In this document: positions 46,110 to 54,900 of the stretch, piece by piece
Layout: every line of letters starts with the position of its first letter
Numbering within the stretch: position 1 is the first letter of the stretch
From: Natronoarchaeum philippinense
GTDB lineage: Archaea; Halobacteriota; Halobacteria; Halobacteriales; Natronoarchaeaceae
NCBI RefSeq assembly: GCF_900215575.1
Contig: NZ_OBEJ01000003.1
Location: 62,001 to 126,000, forward strand
Reading direction: 5' to 3'
Length of the DNA: 64,000 nucleotides
Notes under the pieces: model-generated
The model's database searches: none
What the model saw: the letters and a program-made list of their open reading frames with translations, nothing else
Told to the model about the DNA's origin: nothing
Program-made: the position numbers and the translations under genes

Positions 46110-47167
46110 CAATCGGCTGCCCCCGCGCTGCCAGCGTAGTGGTCGGCCAGATCGAATCGTTCGGTCATCGCATCGTCACGGAACTGTCGTTTCTTCTCTT
46201 CGATATCGATGTCGTAGAGCCGTGCGGCGTTCTCGCCCATGACCTTCTTCATCACGTCGGCGTCGAGTTCGACGCCGTACTCGTCTTTCTGCTCGTCGGT
46301 GAGTTCGGCGTTCATCACTGTCTCGACGAGCCAGTCGGGATTCCACAGCGCGTAGTCGGAGCCGAACAGGATGCGATCTTCCCCGAGCCAGTACAGCAGT
46401 TCGCCCATGATCTCACCGAACTTCCGCGGGCGATTCGTCGACATCGCTGAGGCGACCGCGAGTCCGCCGTAGACGTTGGGCTCCTGTGCGGCGATCCAGC
46501 AAAAGTCATCGAGACGCGGCAATCCGACGTGATTGACGATGAAGTTGAGCTCGGGGAACGACGACGCCGCATCGTCGACGTCTTTGACGTCGAATGCGTC
46601 GCGGTTCAGCGGCCGGATGGTCGGCCCTTTGTGCGCGTTGATGTTCTCGATCCCGAGCTCCGCGCACTTTTCTAAGAACTCGAAGGCCTCGTCGCTGTCG
46701 AGACGCCATCCCTTGGAGTCGCCGCGCCACTCTGCGGTGTATAGCTTCACGCCCGGAATATCGTACTCCTCGCTGAGGTGTTCGAGGTACTCCAGTCCCT
46801 CGTCACCGTCACGTGGATCGAAACTCCCGTTGAGCACGAACCGCTCGGGATATTTCTCGGCCAGCTCCGCGTTCTGCTCGGTCGTGTTGAACCCCTCGTC
46901 GTAGAACTCGGAGAGATACGTCGGCTGGAAGATCGCCATATCGGCCGCGGCGTTCCCGAAGAGATCTCGGGTCATCCGGTCGGCGCCGTAATGGCGGTAC
47001 TCCTCCATCTCCCATTGCTCCTCCTCCGGTGTGAATCCAGTGTGATAGTCGTGGAAGCACTGGATGAACTGCTCTCCCCCTTCGTGAATGATGTTCTCCG
47101 TCCGGGCGTCCCACAGATGGACGTGCCCATCGATGACGAAGATCTCCTCCCCGTTCATCTCGTACAT
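46109..47167 (-). CDS. amidohydrolase-family protein (ACMSD-like), DUF59 partner
   Basis: About 352 residues from ATG 47167 (MYEMNGEEIFVIDGHVHLWD). The metal-binding HVHLW, the mid-barrel VKLYTAEW, NAHKGPT, NFIVNHVGLP and late GSDYALWNPDW strands are those of amidohydrolase_2 (aminocarboxymuconate-semialdehyde-decarboxylase-like) enzymes. ATG 47158 or 47179 are other possible starts. It is translationally coupled to the downstream DUF59 gene, recalling the bacterial monooxygenase-maturation pair, yet no monooxygenase lies in this window. Substrate unknown. Confidence 0.85.
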   Translation of the reverse strand: MYEMNGEEIFVIDGHVHLWDARTENIIHEGGEQFIQCFHDYHTGFTPEEEQWEMEEYRHYGADRMTRDLFGNAAADMAIFQPTYLSEFYDEGFNTTEQNAELAEKYPERFVLNGSFDPRDGDEGLEYLEHLSEEYDIPGVKLYTAEWRGDSKGWRLDSDEAFEFLEKCAELGIENINAHKGPTIRPLNRDAFDVKDVDDAASSFPELNFIVNHVGLPRLDDFCWIAAQEPNVYGGLAVASAMSTNRPRKFGEIMGELLYWLGEDRILFGSDYALWNPDWLVETVMNAELTDEQKDEYGVELDADVMKKVMGENAARLYDIDIEEKKRQFRDDAMTERFDLADHYAGSAGAAD

Positions 47168-47473
47168 ACATGTTACCATACCGAAGATCCACACATAATC
47201 ATTAAGCGTTATTAATTTATGATTTTTATCTTTCACTAGTGTGAGCGAAAACCCCGCTGCCGCGTATGCGACTCAGCCGTTTCCCATGCTGCCCACCGGG
47301 AGAACGCAGGACCAGTCGTAGCGACGAACCACGAGGTGAGGCGACGTAGAGCCGGATGAGCGCGTATATTCTGCATTGTCTCTAAGCGTGGCCCTCGTGA
47401 CTCTCGATGGCTTGCTCGCACTACCAACACCGGAGACCAAAGGCCTAAGACCGGTCGCCACCAACCTCCGGGC
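47168..47473. other. 306-base intergenic region
   Basis: No gene found. The left 60 bases are AT-rich (TTATTAATTTATGATTTTTATC, minus-strand TATA for the amidohydrolase). The right part precedes the NifU-like gene and has no strong motif. Confidence 0.45.
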
Positions 47474-47836
47474 ATGAGCACGGACACGTCCGACGACGGC
47501 GACGACCTCGAAGATCGCGTCGCGAACTTCCTGCGCCGGAACTTCCCCCAGATCCAGATGCACGGCGGCAACGCGGCGATTCAGGATCTCGACCGCGAGA
47601 CCGGCGAAGTCTCGATCCAGCTGGGCGGCGCTTGCAGCGGCTGTGGCATCTCCCCGATGACGATTCAGGCTATCAAGAGCCGCATGGTCAAGGAGATCCC
47701 CGAGATCGAGCAGGTCCACGCCAACACCGGCGAGTCCGGTGGAATGGGCGGTGGCGGCGGCATGAGTCCGTCGTTCCCCGGTGAATCTTCCGAGGACGAC
47801 GCCGACTCCGACGAAGGCCCGCAGGCCCCGTTCTGA
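47474..47836 (+). CDS. NifU C-terminal-domain (NFU) iron-sulfur scaffold protein
   Basis: 120 residues: a short acidic N-terminus, then the NFU fold with FLRRNFPQIQMHGGNAAIQD and the cluster-binding GGACSGCGISP (C54, C57). It binds a labile Fe-S cluster, probably as a dimer, and passes it to target proteins in the cytoplasm. The C-terminal 30 residues are Gly/Met/Ser-rich and disordered (MGGGGGMSPSF). Monocistronic, convergent with the ketopantoate reductase gene. Confidence 0.92.
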   Translation: MSTDTSDDGDDLEDRVANFLRRNFPQIQMHGGNAAIQDLDRETGEVSIQLGGACSGCGISPMTIQAIKSRMVKEIPEIEQVHANTGESGGMGGGGGMSPSFPGESSEDDADSDEGPQAPF

Positions 47837-47840
47837 TCGG

Positions 47841-47859
47841 CGCCGCGTCGGCGTTTTCT
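47841..47859. terminator. hairpin plus T-run between convergent NFU and panE genes
   Basis: CGCCG (47841-47845) pairs with CGGCG (47849-47853), followed by TTTTC and a pyrimidine-rich stretch. It lies 5 bases after the NFU stop. Confidence 0.55.
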
Positions 47860-47899
47860 CCCCTCTCTCTTCGATGCCAGTGGCGCAGCACCTGCTTGA

Positions 47900-48814
47900 T
47901 TATTGGTAACTCTCCTCTCGGAGCCCTTGGCTTCGCTCCCACCCTCGCACCAGCCCCGCGAGCGTCTCGTTGGTCGGCACGTCCAGTCCGTGATCGGCCG
48001 CGCGGTCGACGACAGCCCCGCTGACGGCGTCGACCTCGGTACGGCGTCCCGTCTCGATGTCCTGTCGCATCGACGATCGGTTCTCGGCGGTCGTTTCGAT
48101 CACTGTTTCGAGCGCTTCGAGCGCGGCGTCGTCCGACAACTCCACGCCCTCGGCACGGGCGGTTCGCGCCGTTTCCCGAGCAGCGCTCCGAGCGACGCCG
48201 CCGATCGGGCCGCCGTCGAGCGCACCGTTTCGAACGCGAGCGAGTGCGGTGACGGGGTTGATGCCGGCGTTGACGGCCAACTTTTCCCAGAGCCGTCGGG
48301 GCATATCTCCGGCTACGCGCGTCCGGATGCCGGCGTCATCGAACGCTTCGGCGACGTGGTCGGCCAGCGTCGACGCGCCGCCTTCTGTCGGTCCGAGCAC
48401 GATCTCACCGACGCCGGTACACTCCACGTGTCCCGGATCGACCAACCGTGCCCCGTAGGTCGCTGTCCCCGCGAGCACCGGACAGTCGAGATGGGCTGCA
48501 AGGCGTTCTTCGTTGCCCAGTCCGTTCTGCAGTGATAGCACGGCGTCGAACGATCCCGTTTCGAGCGTTCTGGCCGCCTGCTCGGTGTCATAGGATTTGA
48601 CCGTTACCACGGCGACATCGGCGTCGAGCCCCCGTCCGTCGGTCGTGGCGTCCGGGTTGACGCTGTCCGCCACGCGGTTCGACAGCACCAGCCCTGACTC
48701 GGCGACTGTCCGGACGTGCGGATCGCGCCCGACTAGCGTCACTTCGTGTTCGCGCGCGAGAAGCCCGCCGAGCAGGCTACCCAGACTTCCCGCCCCGAAG
48801 ACGACGATCTCCAT
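47900..48814 (-). CDS. panE: ketopantoate reductase (ApbA/PanE family)
   Basis: 304 residues. The NADP-binding start MEIVVFGAGSLGSLLGGLLA, the SLQNGLGNEERLA loop, WEKLAVNAGINPVTALARV with the catalytic Lys/Asn region, and the C-terminal SSMRQDIETGRRTEVDAVSG are all characteristic. It reduces 2-dehydropantoate to pantoate, which haloarchaea need for CoA synthesis. Other pantoate genes are not nearby. An in-frame ATG at 48823 adds three residues. Confidence 0.93.
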   Translation of the reverse strand: MEIVVFGAGSLGSLLGGLLAREHEVTLVGRDPHVRTVAESGLVLSNRVADSVNPDATTDGRGLDADVAVVTVKSYDTEQAARTLETGSFDAVLSLQNGLGNEERLAAHLDCPVLAGTATYGARLVDPGHVECTGVGEIVLGPTEGGASTLADHVAEAFDDAGIRTRVAGDMPRRLWEKLAVNAGINPVTALARVRNGALDGGPIGGVARSAARETARTARAEGVELSDDAALEALETVIETTAENRSSMRQDIETGRRTEVDAVSGAVVDRAADHGLDVPTNETLAGLVRGWERSQGLREESYQ

Positions 48815-48850
48815 GCCCGTCAACTGGCGTCCGGCGGCAAAATGGCTGCG

Positions 48851-49171
48851 CTAATCCTCGGTCCAGTAGTAGATGTCCTCTTTCGGGGCGTCGCAGTTCG
48901 GACACTGCTCCGGGAACGTGTCGTCGAGTTTGCCCATCTCGCCACAGACCGTACAGCGCCACATCAACTCCGCCTCGCCGAAGCTCTGGCCCGATCTGGC
49001 GTGTTCGACCGACAGCGCCTCGTACCCCTCCCGCATCGTGACGTAGAAGCCGTCCTCGTCGAATCCACGGATGGTGCCGAGGCGTTCGCCCTCCTCGTCG
49101 TACACTGCTCTCCCAAGGGTCGGTCGCTTGTTCCGGTCGGCGTCGCCCGGCCGCTCGTTGGAGTCGACCAT
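48851..49171 (-). CDS. rubredoxin-like zinc/iron-ribbon protein, DUF7130-like (copy 1)
   Basis: 106 residues from ATG 49171. A PRC-barrel-like N-terminal part (GRAVYDEEGERLGTIRGFDE) precedes a four-cysteine ribbon CTVCGEMGKLDDTFPEQCPNC, then the fixed tail APKEDIYYWTED. CxxC-x12-CxxC ribbons of this kind occur in rubredoxin-like and zinc proteins; whether iron is bound is unknown. It is a paralogue of the next gene upstream, sharing GFDEDGFYVT and the same tail. Confidence 0.8.
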   Translation of the reverse strand: MVDSNERPGDADRNKRPTLGRAVYDEEGERLGTIRGFDEDGFYVTMREGYEALSVEHARSGQSFGEAELMWRCTVCGEMGKLDDTFPEQCPNCDAPKEDIYYWTED

Positions 49172-49208
49172 ACGCGTGGCTACCACGAACTCCGGTATAA
49201 ACGTCGGT

Positions 49209-49502
49209 TCAGTCTTCGGTCCAGTAGTAGATGTCCTCTTTCGGGGCACCACAGGACGGACAGCCATCCGGAATTTCGGCGATCCGGCCGACTTCGCCGC
49301 ACTGCCAGCAGCGCCACATCAAGTCTCGCTCGCCGGCGAGCCCCCCGGACCGCAACTGCTCGCTCTCCTCGGCGACGGCGTCGTCGGCCAAGGTGACGTA
49401 GAATCCGTCCTCGTCGAACCCTCGGACGGTGCCGAGTTTCGTCCCGTCGTCGTTGTAGATCGGCACCCCCAGACTCACGTCGGCGTGCTCGCTCCGTGCC
49501 AT
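49209..49502 (-). CDS. rubredoxin-like zinc/iron-ribbon protein, DUF7130-like (copy 2)
   Basis: 97 residues from ATG 49502 (MARSEHADVSLGVPIYNDDG). Same layout as copy 1: PRC-like LGTVRGFDEDGFYVTLADD, a ribbon with CWQCGEVGRIAEIPDGCPSC and the tail APKEDIYYWTED. The two genes are 37 bases apart, a clear tandem duplication that has since diverged outside the ribbon. Function unknown; an electron carrier or small adaptor is possible. Confidence 0.8.
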   Translation of the reverse strand: MARSEHADVSLGVPIYNDDGTKLGTVRGFDEDGFYVTLADDAVAEESEQLRSGGLAGERDLMWRCWQCGEVGRIAEIPDGCPSCGAPKEDIYYWTED

Positions 49503-49725
49503 GTGTTGCTCTCTAGCAGGCGGCGATATAAATTCGATTGCGGGTTTGTTTCGCCGCAGATCGACGCCGCAGGCGCGTTTTTCGGACGATCTGGGCGCTC
49601 GATTCACAACCGGACGCAGCTTGCAACTACTTGGGATACACTACTATATGCTATATCAATTCCCGTCGGTCGTTCCTCGTGGCAGGAGGACCACCTTCAA
49701 ATCCGATGGCGCCGTAGCGCCGTGC

Positions 49726-50148
49726 GTGCCAGACAGCTTCGACGAGGACGAGTTCGACCCGCTCGACACCGACGAACAGAGCTCGTCGAGCCCCGACTCG
49801 GCTTCGCCTCATCGGGATCCGGACGCCGAAATCGACGACACGCCCACAATCGCCTGTACGCGGTGCGGGCGGGAGTGGGATCTGGGCTACGAACTCGACG
49901 ATCTCGGCATCGGCAATCAGGCGATCGAGCAGTTCGCGCTGGATCACAAGCGCCACACCGGCCATTACCCCGACGGCGTCGCGCCGTGGCTCGCGGACTG
50001 CCGGCACTGCCCCGAGGGGGTCGAACGACTCTCCGAGGAGGCGGCCCGGCGCTGGGCCCAGACCCACGCCCGCCATACGCGCCACGCGGTCGACATCGGC
50101 CGGGCCAACGACGACGAATCGTCGATCGTCGACGCCCCCGACGAGTAA
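49726..50148 (+). CDS. zinc-binding conserved haloarchaeal protein
   Basis: About 140 residues from a GTG at 49726 (VPDSFDEDEFDPLDTDEQ); an ATG at 49648 is an alternative giving a longer N-terminus. An acidic Ser/Asp-rich lead is followed by a C-terminal domain with CTRCGREWDLGYELDD, a His-rich DHKRHTGHYPD segment and CRHCPEGVERL, a plausible Cys/His zinc site. I do not recognise the family by function. A TATATGCTATATC stretch (49645-49657) could be the promoter. Confidence 0.65.
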   Translation: MPDSFDEDEFDPLDTDEQSSSSPDSASPHRDPDAEIDDTPTIACTRCGREWDLGYELDDLGIGNQAIEQFALDHKRHTGHYPDGVAPWLADCRHCPEGVERLSEEAARRWAQTHARHTRHAVDIGRANDDESSIVDAPDE

Positions 50149-50227
50149 GCGTACAGACCACTCAGACGGCCTGATACTCCGGATCAGGACCGAAAGATTG
50201 GCAATGCCGTTCGTTGGACACTCGCCT

Positions 50228-50572
50228 ATGGTCCGCGACGTGATCGCCATTCCAGCGGCGGCAGCGCGGGAACTGGACCGAGAGGTCGAAGGCGGTCTAA
50301 GCGACCGGGACGACCTGTTCGCACACCGCACTCAGGAGGAGGTCGAGCGCCTACGCGAGCGCGCCGAGACCTCGCCCGGGCCGGTGCGCCTGCTCGTCGA
50401 CCTCGATCCCGCCGAAAAGCGCGCGATCCGCGAGGCACTCGGTTACGACGAAAAACGCCACGAGTGGCTCCAACGCGCGGTGAGTCGGACGTTCAGCGGG
50501 TCGCGCGTGAATCGGCTCCCACCGCTCGATCAGATGGTCGAGCGCGCGATCAGAGAGTGCGCGCGAGTCTGA
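50228..50572 (+). CDS. hypothetical haloarchaeal protein
   Basis: 114 residues from ATG 50228 (MVRDVIAIPAAAARELDREV). Helix-rich, basic C-terminal end (HEWLQRAVSRTFSGSRVNRL). No cysteine, membrane helix or recognised motif. Convergent with the polymerase gene, with a strong hairpin between the two. Confidence 0.65.
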   Translation: MVRDVIAIPAAAARELDREVEGGLSDRDDLFAHRTQEEVERLRERAETSPGPVRLLVDLDPAEKRAIREALGYDEKRHEWLQRAVSRTFSGSRVNRLPPLDQMVERAIRECARV

Positions 50573-50587
50573 GGCGGGCTGACGGCG

Positions 50588-50605
50588 GGGACGCTACGGC
50601 GTCCC
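50588..50605. terminator. hairpin between convergent genes
   Basis: GGGACGC (50588-50594) pairs with GCGTCCC (50599-50605) around a TACG loop, followed by GTTTCC. It lies between the stops at 50572 and 50611. Confidence 0.55.
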
Positions 50606-50610
50606 GTTTC

Positions 50611-53600
50611 CTACATGAAGTCCGCGATACCGGTCTGCTTGTTCTTGTCGTTCTCGAAGATGCTCTCCAAGGACTTTTCGAGCACTTCGAGGCGCTGTTT
50701 CGTGTAATCCCGGGCGCCGAACTCCTCGGCGACGCGGATCGCGGTCTCCATGTACTTGTTGACCGATCCTTGGTGGACGGTGAGGTTCACCCGACCGCCA
50801 CACTCCCGGCACTCGCCGGTCAGGGGCATCCGGCGGTACTTCTCGCCGCAGTCGAGACAGCGCGTCTCCTGCCGCGAAAAGGCCCGAAGGTTCCCGATCA
50901 GGTCCGGCAGGAAGTGGTACTCGATGACGCGCTCGGCCACGTCGGTCTCGTCGACCGCCCGGAGCTTCCGGGAGATTTCGAGCTGGGCGTCCATCTTGTC
51001 CATCATCGACCCGAGCGTCTTGTACGCCGAGAGGTCCGGCCCCAGCGCGATATTGCTGGTGTCGTGGGTGTGCCGGAAGCCGGTGTACTCCAGATCCGTC
51101 CCGAGGGTGTCCTCGGCGATCTCGACGTCGACCTCGCCCGGATCCGCGAGTTCCCGAGTCGCCTCGTAGAACTCCAAGGGATATCGGTCGACGACGTCCA
51201 TGTTGTGGGCCTCGTCGTCGATCTCGGAGGGGTCGATCCGCGAGGACATCACCAGCGGGGCGTCCATGCGGCCGCCGCGCTGGTCGGGGAGGTAGGATTT
51301 GCTGAAGTTCAGCAGGCCGTCAAGCAGGAGCATCACGCAATCCTCGTCGCCGTCGCACTGACCTGTCAGGATTCCATTAGAACAGACCGTGTTGGTATCC
51401 TCGACTGTGAGGCAGTAGACGTAGTCCACATCTGAACCGACGATCTCGACGCTTTCGATCGTATCCCAGTCCGTGACCGCTGGTGGGTGATCGTTCTTGT
51501 CCTTGACGGGACTGAACAGGAAGTCGTCGATTGACCCGTCCTCTGGTGGCGAAGGGACGGGCACGTCGTCGCCGACGGATAGTTCTTGAGCCGAAACTTT
51601 CTCTGCTTTCCAGTAGTTCTGGTGGAGTTCCTCTGACGCGTCCTGGTCGTACCGGAGCATCGTATGGTCCGGCGTGACTCGAAGTCGTCGACCGCCTCTG
51701 GTCCGGATGTCGAGAAGGTGATCCGGTGCAGGATGTTTCGAGACTGTGTCGACGCGCTTTGGCTGACAGACGCCGCTGTACGACAGCGTCCAGACGTCTT
51801 CGTCGAGTTCTTGGTACTGTGTGCCGAAATCGTCCGTTTCCGGGTCATCGAGCCGATTCTCGACAAACGTTCGTATCGTCGCCGTTCGGGGTTGTTCTTC
51901 GGCCGGTAGTTCGTCTTCTGCGAGCTGATCTCTCTCGTAAATCGATCGCCTCCCACCTTCCCGGTATCTGATCTCGGTCTCCGGATGGAAGCAGTTCCGC
52001 CGTTTCGAAGCGTGGAAGAACGGATGCGCGTAGCCGACGGCTGCACTCGTAAACCCGACCACTCGCCCCACGACCGCCGCGCTCGTGTGGGGTGCCATCC
52101 CGAACACCAATTTCCCCACCAGATCGTCGCGTTCCTCGACCTCGTAGTACCGGTCGAGCCCGTAGTACTGATCGAGGAGGTCGTCGACGAAGTCGGCGGT
52201 CTGGAGCATGTGCTCGGCGGCGCCGTCCGAGAGGACGATGTCTTGGACTTTCAGCTCGACGAGCTGATCGTCGTGCTGGAGCGGGTCGCCGTGGATGTCC
52301 TCCTCGTAGCCCAGTTGGCGGAACTGGTCGGCCGTCACGTCGAGTTCGGACGGCCGGACCGACGTGACGGGGAGGTCGGTCATGTCGTAGCGGACGGTGC
52401 CGTCCTTGAACGCCGACACGTCGTGTTTCGCCCGGAGAATGCCCTTCTCGATCGGTTCGGGCGTCTTGGTCGCCGAGGTGAGCCCCTTGACGCCTTTGAG
52501 CATCTCGAAGGCGTTCTCGCGTTCGCCGACGCTCCCGAGCGCGTCGCGGTACTCCTCGTTGATGTCGATCACGCGCTGTTCGACGCAGGTGCCCTCGACC
52601 TCGCAGCGCTCGCAGTAGACTCGACCGGACTCGTCGGGTTCGAGGCGCGTCTCGCAGTCGGGACACTGGTAGTGCGGTTCGGTCTGGCTGTCACACTCCG
52701 GGCAGGCCGCCTTGAACGTCTCGGCGCCGCAGCTCGTACACTCGCGGCGGGCGACTTCCACCTCGATCATGCCGGGGGTGTCTTCCATCGTGTCGGCGTG
52801 CTTGCCCGCGGCGGCGACGTCGCGCTGGCTGCCGCCGGCCTCGCCGATCGGGAACAGCGTGTGGACGGCCGGGCTCAACTCTCGCTCCTCGGATTTCTCG
52901 GGCCGACCCATCCGGTTGCCGACGCGGGTCGGCGCCCGCTCGCGGACCTCGAAGGGGGCGACCTCGCGGATCGCCTCCATCGCGTTGGGCCACGCGCGGG
53001 CGTCCTCCGAGAGGTCGTCCCACGTTCGTTCGAGCGTCGGCGAATCGGCCGATACCGTTCCGCCGTCGGCCTTTGCGACTTCTCCGTCGATCGCCGGGTC
53101 GGCTGCCGCCTCGATCTCGAAGCCGAGCGTCAGCGCGAGCGGGCGCCACACCGGGATTCGGAGGTGGTCGTCGGTCTGGGTGTGTCCGACCAGCAGCGCC
53201 TCGATCGCCTCGCGGACGGTCTCGTCGCGGTCGAGCACGAGGTGGTCGTCGGTGTCGGCGTCGGCGGTGGCGTGGTCGATCGACTCGGTTTCGACCGCAC
53301 CGGCGGCGACGGCGTCGGCCAGCGCAGCGAACTGCTCGGCGTCGATGTCGTGCCAGAGGTAGGTGTAGTCGGGATGGAGCGGGGCGTCGTACTCGCGGGC
53401 CCACTCGATCGCTTCGCTGGGGTCGGGGTTCGAGAGATCGACGCGCACCGAGTCCTCCATCGCCTGCACGTCGGCGTCGGTCTCGGCGAACTCTTGGACC
53501 CACCACTCGACGGTGTAGGAGGCCGGCGCGAGCGGGTGGTTGTTCTCGACGAACTCGCCGTAGTTGACGAGGTACTCGCCCAGATCGAGGATCTTCTCGA

Positions 53601-54900
53601 CGCCGTTGCGCAGTTCCAGCGCGGTTTCGGGATCGTCGATCCGACGGACTTCGCCGTTGGCGAGTCGGACCGTCGGCCCCTCGATGGTGTCGACCGGGAC
53701 GACGCCAGCGGCCTTGCCGGGCATCTCGGTCTTGATCTGCGTTCCCGTCGCGAGGAAGTCGTCGACCAGATGCATCGTCGCGGGGTGGACCCCCGCCGTC
53801 GCAAAGCCGTGGTTGCGCGAGCGCCCGTAGCGAAGCCGGAACCCGCCGCTCTCGCTGGGATGGGAAAAGACGGGGCGGCCGGCGATCAGGTCGCGGAGGA
53901 ACTTCTTGCTCGGGTCGACTCGCGGTGGGCCCGCGGGTTCGGCGTCCTCCTCGTCAGCGTCCGCACCGGCGTCGTCGGCGTCCTCCGGGGCGGCCTCGCC
54001 GTCGTCGGCACTCGCCTCCTCCTCGGCGTCTGCATCGTCGGCATCCTCGCCGTCGTCTTTCCCGATGGTGCCCTCCATCAGGTCGGTGAGCCACGGCCAC
54101 TCGACCTCGTCTAGCTGGGAGGTGTAGCGCTTGATCTTCGGCGCCTTGAGCGCGATCCCCTCCGCGAGCACGAGACACATTCCGCCGCGGGCGCTGTTGG
54201 TGTCGATCCGCTCTAAGTCACGGAAGCCAGAGACCTCCTCGTCGCCGGTGGCCTCCCCGTCGAGCATGATGGGGCAGTTCTTCGTGATGAACTTCGTCTC
54301 CTTGTCCTTCGGCGAGTACTGGAGGCCCGTCTCCTTGTCGTAGAGGCCCACCTCCTCGGCGTAGCGCTCGATCTCGTCGTCGCGGGCTTTGAACTCGTCG
54401 ACGCCGAGCAGCGACCGGGCGTAGTCGGCGACGAGGACGGAGAGCGCCTGCGCGGTCCCGCCCGCAGAGCGGATCGGCCCGGCGTAGTAGACGGCGACGA
54501 ACTCGGTGCCGTCGTCGTTCTCGTTGATCTCGACGCGGTCGATCCCCTCGATCGGCGCCGCGACGACGCCCTCGGTCAGCAGCGCGACCGCCGTCCGAAC
54601 CGCGCCCTCGACTTTCCCCTCGCGGCTCTCGTAGTCGCCGACCTCGCCGTCGACGAAGTCGGTCACGAGTTCGAGCGCGGCCTCCTCGCGGCTCATCTCG
54701 CCTTCGAGGTCGCGGACGCGCTCGGCGACGCCGTCGATCCCGAGGATGTTCTCGACCCGATCGGCCATGTCGCGCGCGGTCGGAATCTCGACTTCCGGCT
54801 CGGGGTCGCCGCCGCGGCGCTTTGCCTCGCGGGCCACCTCGAAGGCGTCTTCGAGGGGATTTTCGAGTCGCTCGAAGTACCGCTCGTCTGCCTCGCGCAT
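50611..54900 (-). CDS. polC: DNA polymerase D large subunit DP2, with mini-intein
   Basis: 1429 residues before splicing, 1217 after. PolD is the replicative euryarchaeal polymerase; DP2 holds the polymerase site. Visible are the start region RYFERLENPLEDAFEVAREA, an acidic linker at about residues 275-320, zinc-ribbon clusters CTSCGAETFKAACPECDSQ and CPDCETRL, and the active-site segment CDGDEDCVMLLLDGLLNFS, whose Asp residues bind Mg. A C-terminal zinc module (CLDCGEKYRRMPLTGECREC) follows. The gene is interrupted in-frame by an intein just before CDGDEDC. Its start abuts the stop of the PPC gene. Confidence 0.97.
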   Translation of the reverse strand: MREADERYFERLENPLEDAFEVAREAKRRGGDPEPEVEIPTARDMADRVENILGIDGVAERVRDLEGEMSREEAALELVTDFVDGEVGDYESREGKVEGAVRTAVALLTEGVVAAPIEGIDRVEINENDDGTEFVAVYYAGPIRSAGGTAQALSVLVADYARSLLGVDEFKARDDEIERYAEEVGLYDKETGLQYSPKDKETKFITKNCPIMLDGEATGDEEVSGFRDLERIDTNSARGGMCLVLAEGIALKAPKIKRYTSQLDEVEWPWLTDLMEGTIGKDDGEDADDADAEEEASADDGEAAPEDADDAGADADEEDAEPAGPPRVDPSKKFLRDLIAGRPVFSHPSESGGFRLRYGRSRNHGFATAGVHPATMHLVDDFLATGTQIKTEMPGKAAGVVPVDTIEGPTVRLANGEVRRIDDPETALELRNGVEKILDLGEYLVNYGEFVENNHPLAPASYTVEWWVQEFAETDADVQAMEDSVRVDLSNPDPSEAIEWAREYDAPLHPDYTYLWHDIDAEQFAALADAVAAGAVETESIDHATADADTDDHLVLDRDETVREAIEALLVGHTQTDDHLRIPVWRPLALTLGFEIEAAADPAIDGEVAKADGGTVSADSPTLERTWDDLSEDARAWPNAMEAIREVAPFEVRERAPTRVGNRMGRPEKSEERELSPAVHTLFPIGEAGGSQRDVAAAGKHADTMEDTPGMIEVEVARRECTSCGAETFKAACPECDSQTEPHYQCPDCETRLEPDESGRVYCERCEVEGTCVEQRVIDINEEYRDALGSVGERENAFEMLKGVKGLTSATKTPEPIEKGILRAKHDVSAFKDGTVRYDMTDLPVTSVRPSELDVTADQFRQLGYEEDIHGDPLQHDDQLVELKVQDIVLSDGAAEHMLQTADFVDDLLDQYYGLDRYYEVEERDDLVGKLVFGMAPHTSAAVVGRVVGFTSAAVGYAHPFFHASKRRNCFHPETEIRYREGGRRSIYERDQLAEDELPAEEQPRTATIRTFVENRLDDPETDDFGTQYQELDEDVWTLSYSGVCQPKRVDTVSKHPAPDHLLDIRTRGGRRLRVTPDHTMLRYDQDASEELHQNYWKAEKVSAQELSVGDDVPVPSPPEDGSIDDFLFSPVKDKNDHPPAVTDWDTIESVEIVGSDVDYVYCLTVEDTNTVCSNGILTGQCDGDEDCVMLLLDGLLNFSKSYLPDQRGGRMDAPLVMSSRIDPSEIDDEAHNMDVVDRYPLEFYEATRELADPGEVDVEIAEDTLGTDLEYTGFRHTHDTSNIALGPDLSAYKTLGSMMDKMDAQLEISRKLRAVDETDVAERVIEYHFLPDLIGNLRAFSRQETRCLDCGEKYRRMPLTGECRECGGRVNLTVHQGSVNKYMETAIRVAEEFGARDYTKQRLEVLEKSLESIFENDKNKQTGIADFM
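51358..51993 (-). other. 212-residue mini-intein in PolD DP2, catalytic-site insertion
   Basis: Encoded within the polymerase gene. It starts at the Cys after extein residues KRRN (CFHPETEIRYREGG) and ends CSNGILTGQ before extein CDGDEDC. Block B LRVTPDHTML with its TxxH and block F VYCLTVEDTNTVCSNG are clear. No LAGLIDADG homing-endonuclease domain is present. The last residue is Gln, not Asn, and the penultimate Gly replaces His, as known for some archaeal PolII inteins, whose splicing still works. The insertion site is the polymerase active centre, so splicing is needed for function. Confidence 0.9.

Noticed and set aside
49640-49730. Possible tRNA-like T-arm (TTCAAATCC)
   Set aside because: Surrounding bases do not form acceptor, D or anticodon stems.
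51358-51993. Homing endonuclease inside the intein
   Set aside because: Only 212 residues, no LAGLIDADG or HNH motif between blocks B and F.
51985-54114. 709-codon plus-strand frame opposite PolD
   Set aside because: Antisense shadow of the polymerase exteins; Val/Asp/Arg-biased sequence without motif.
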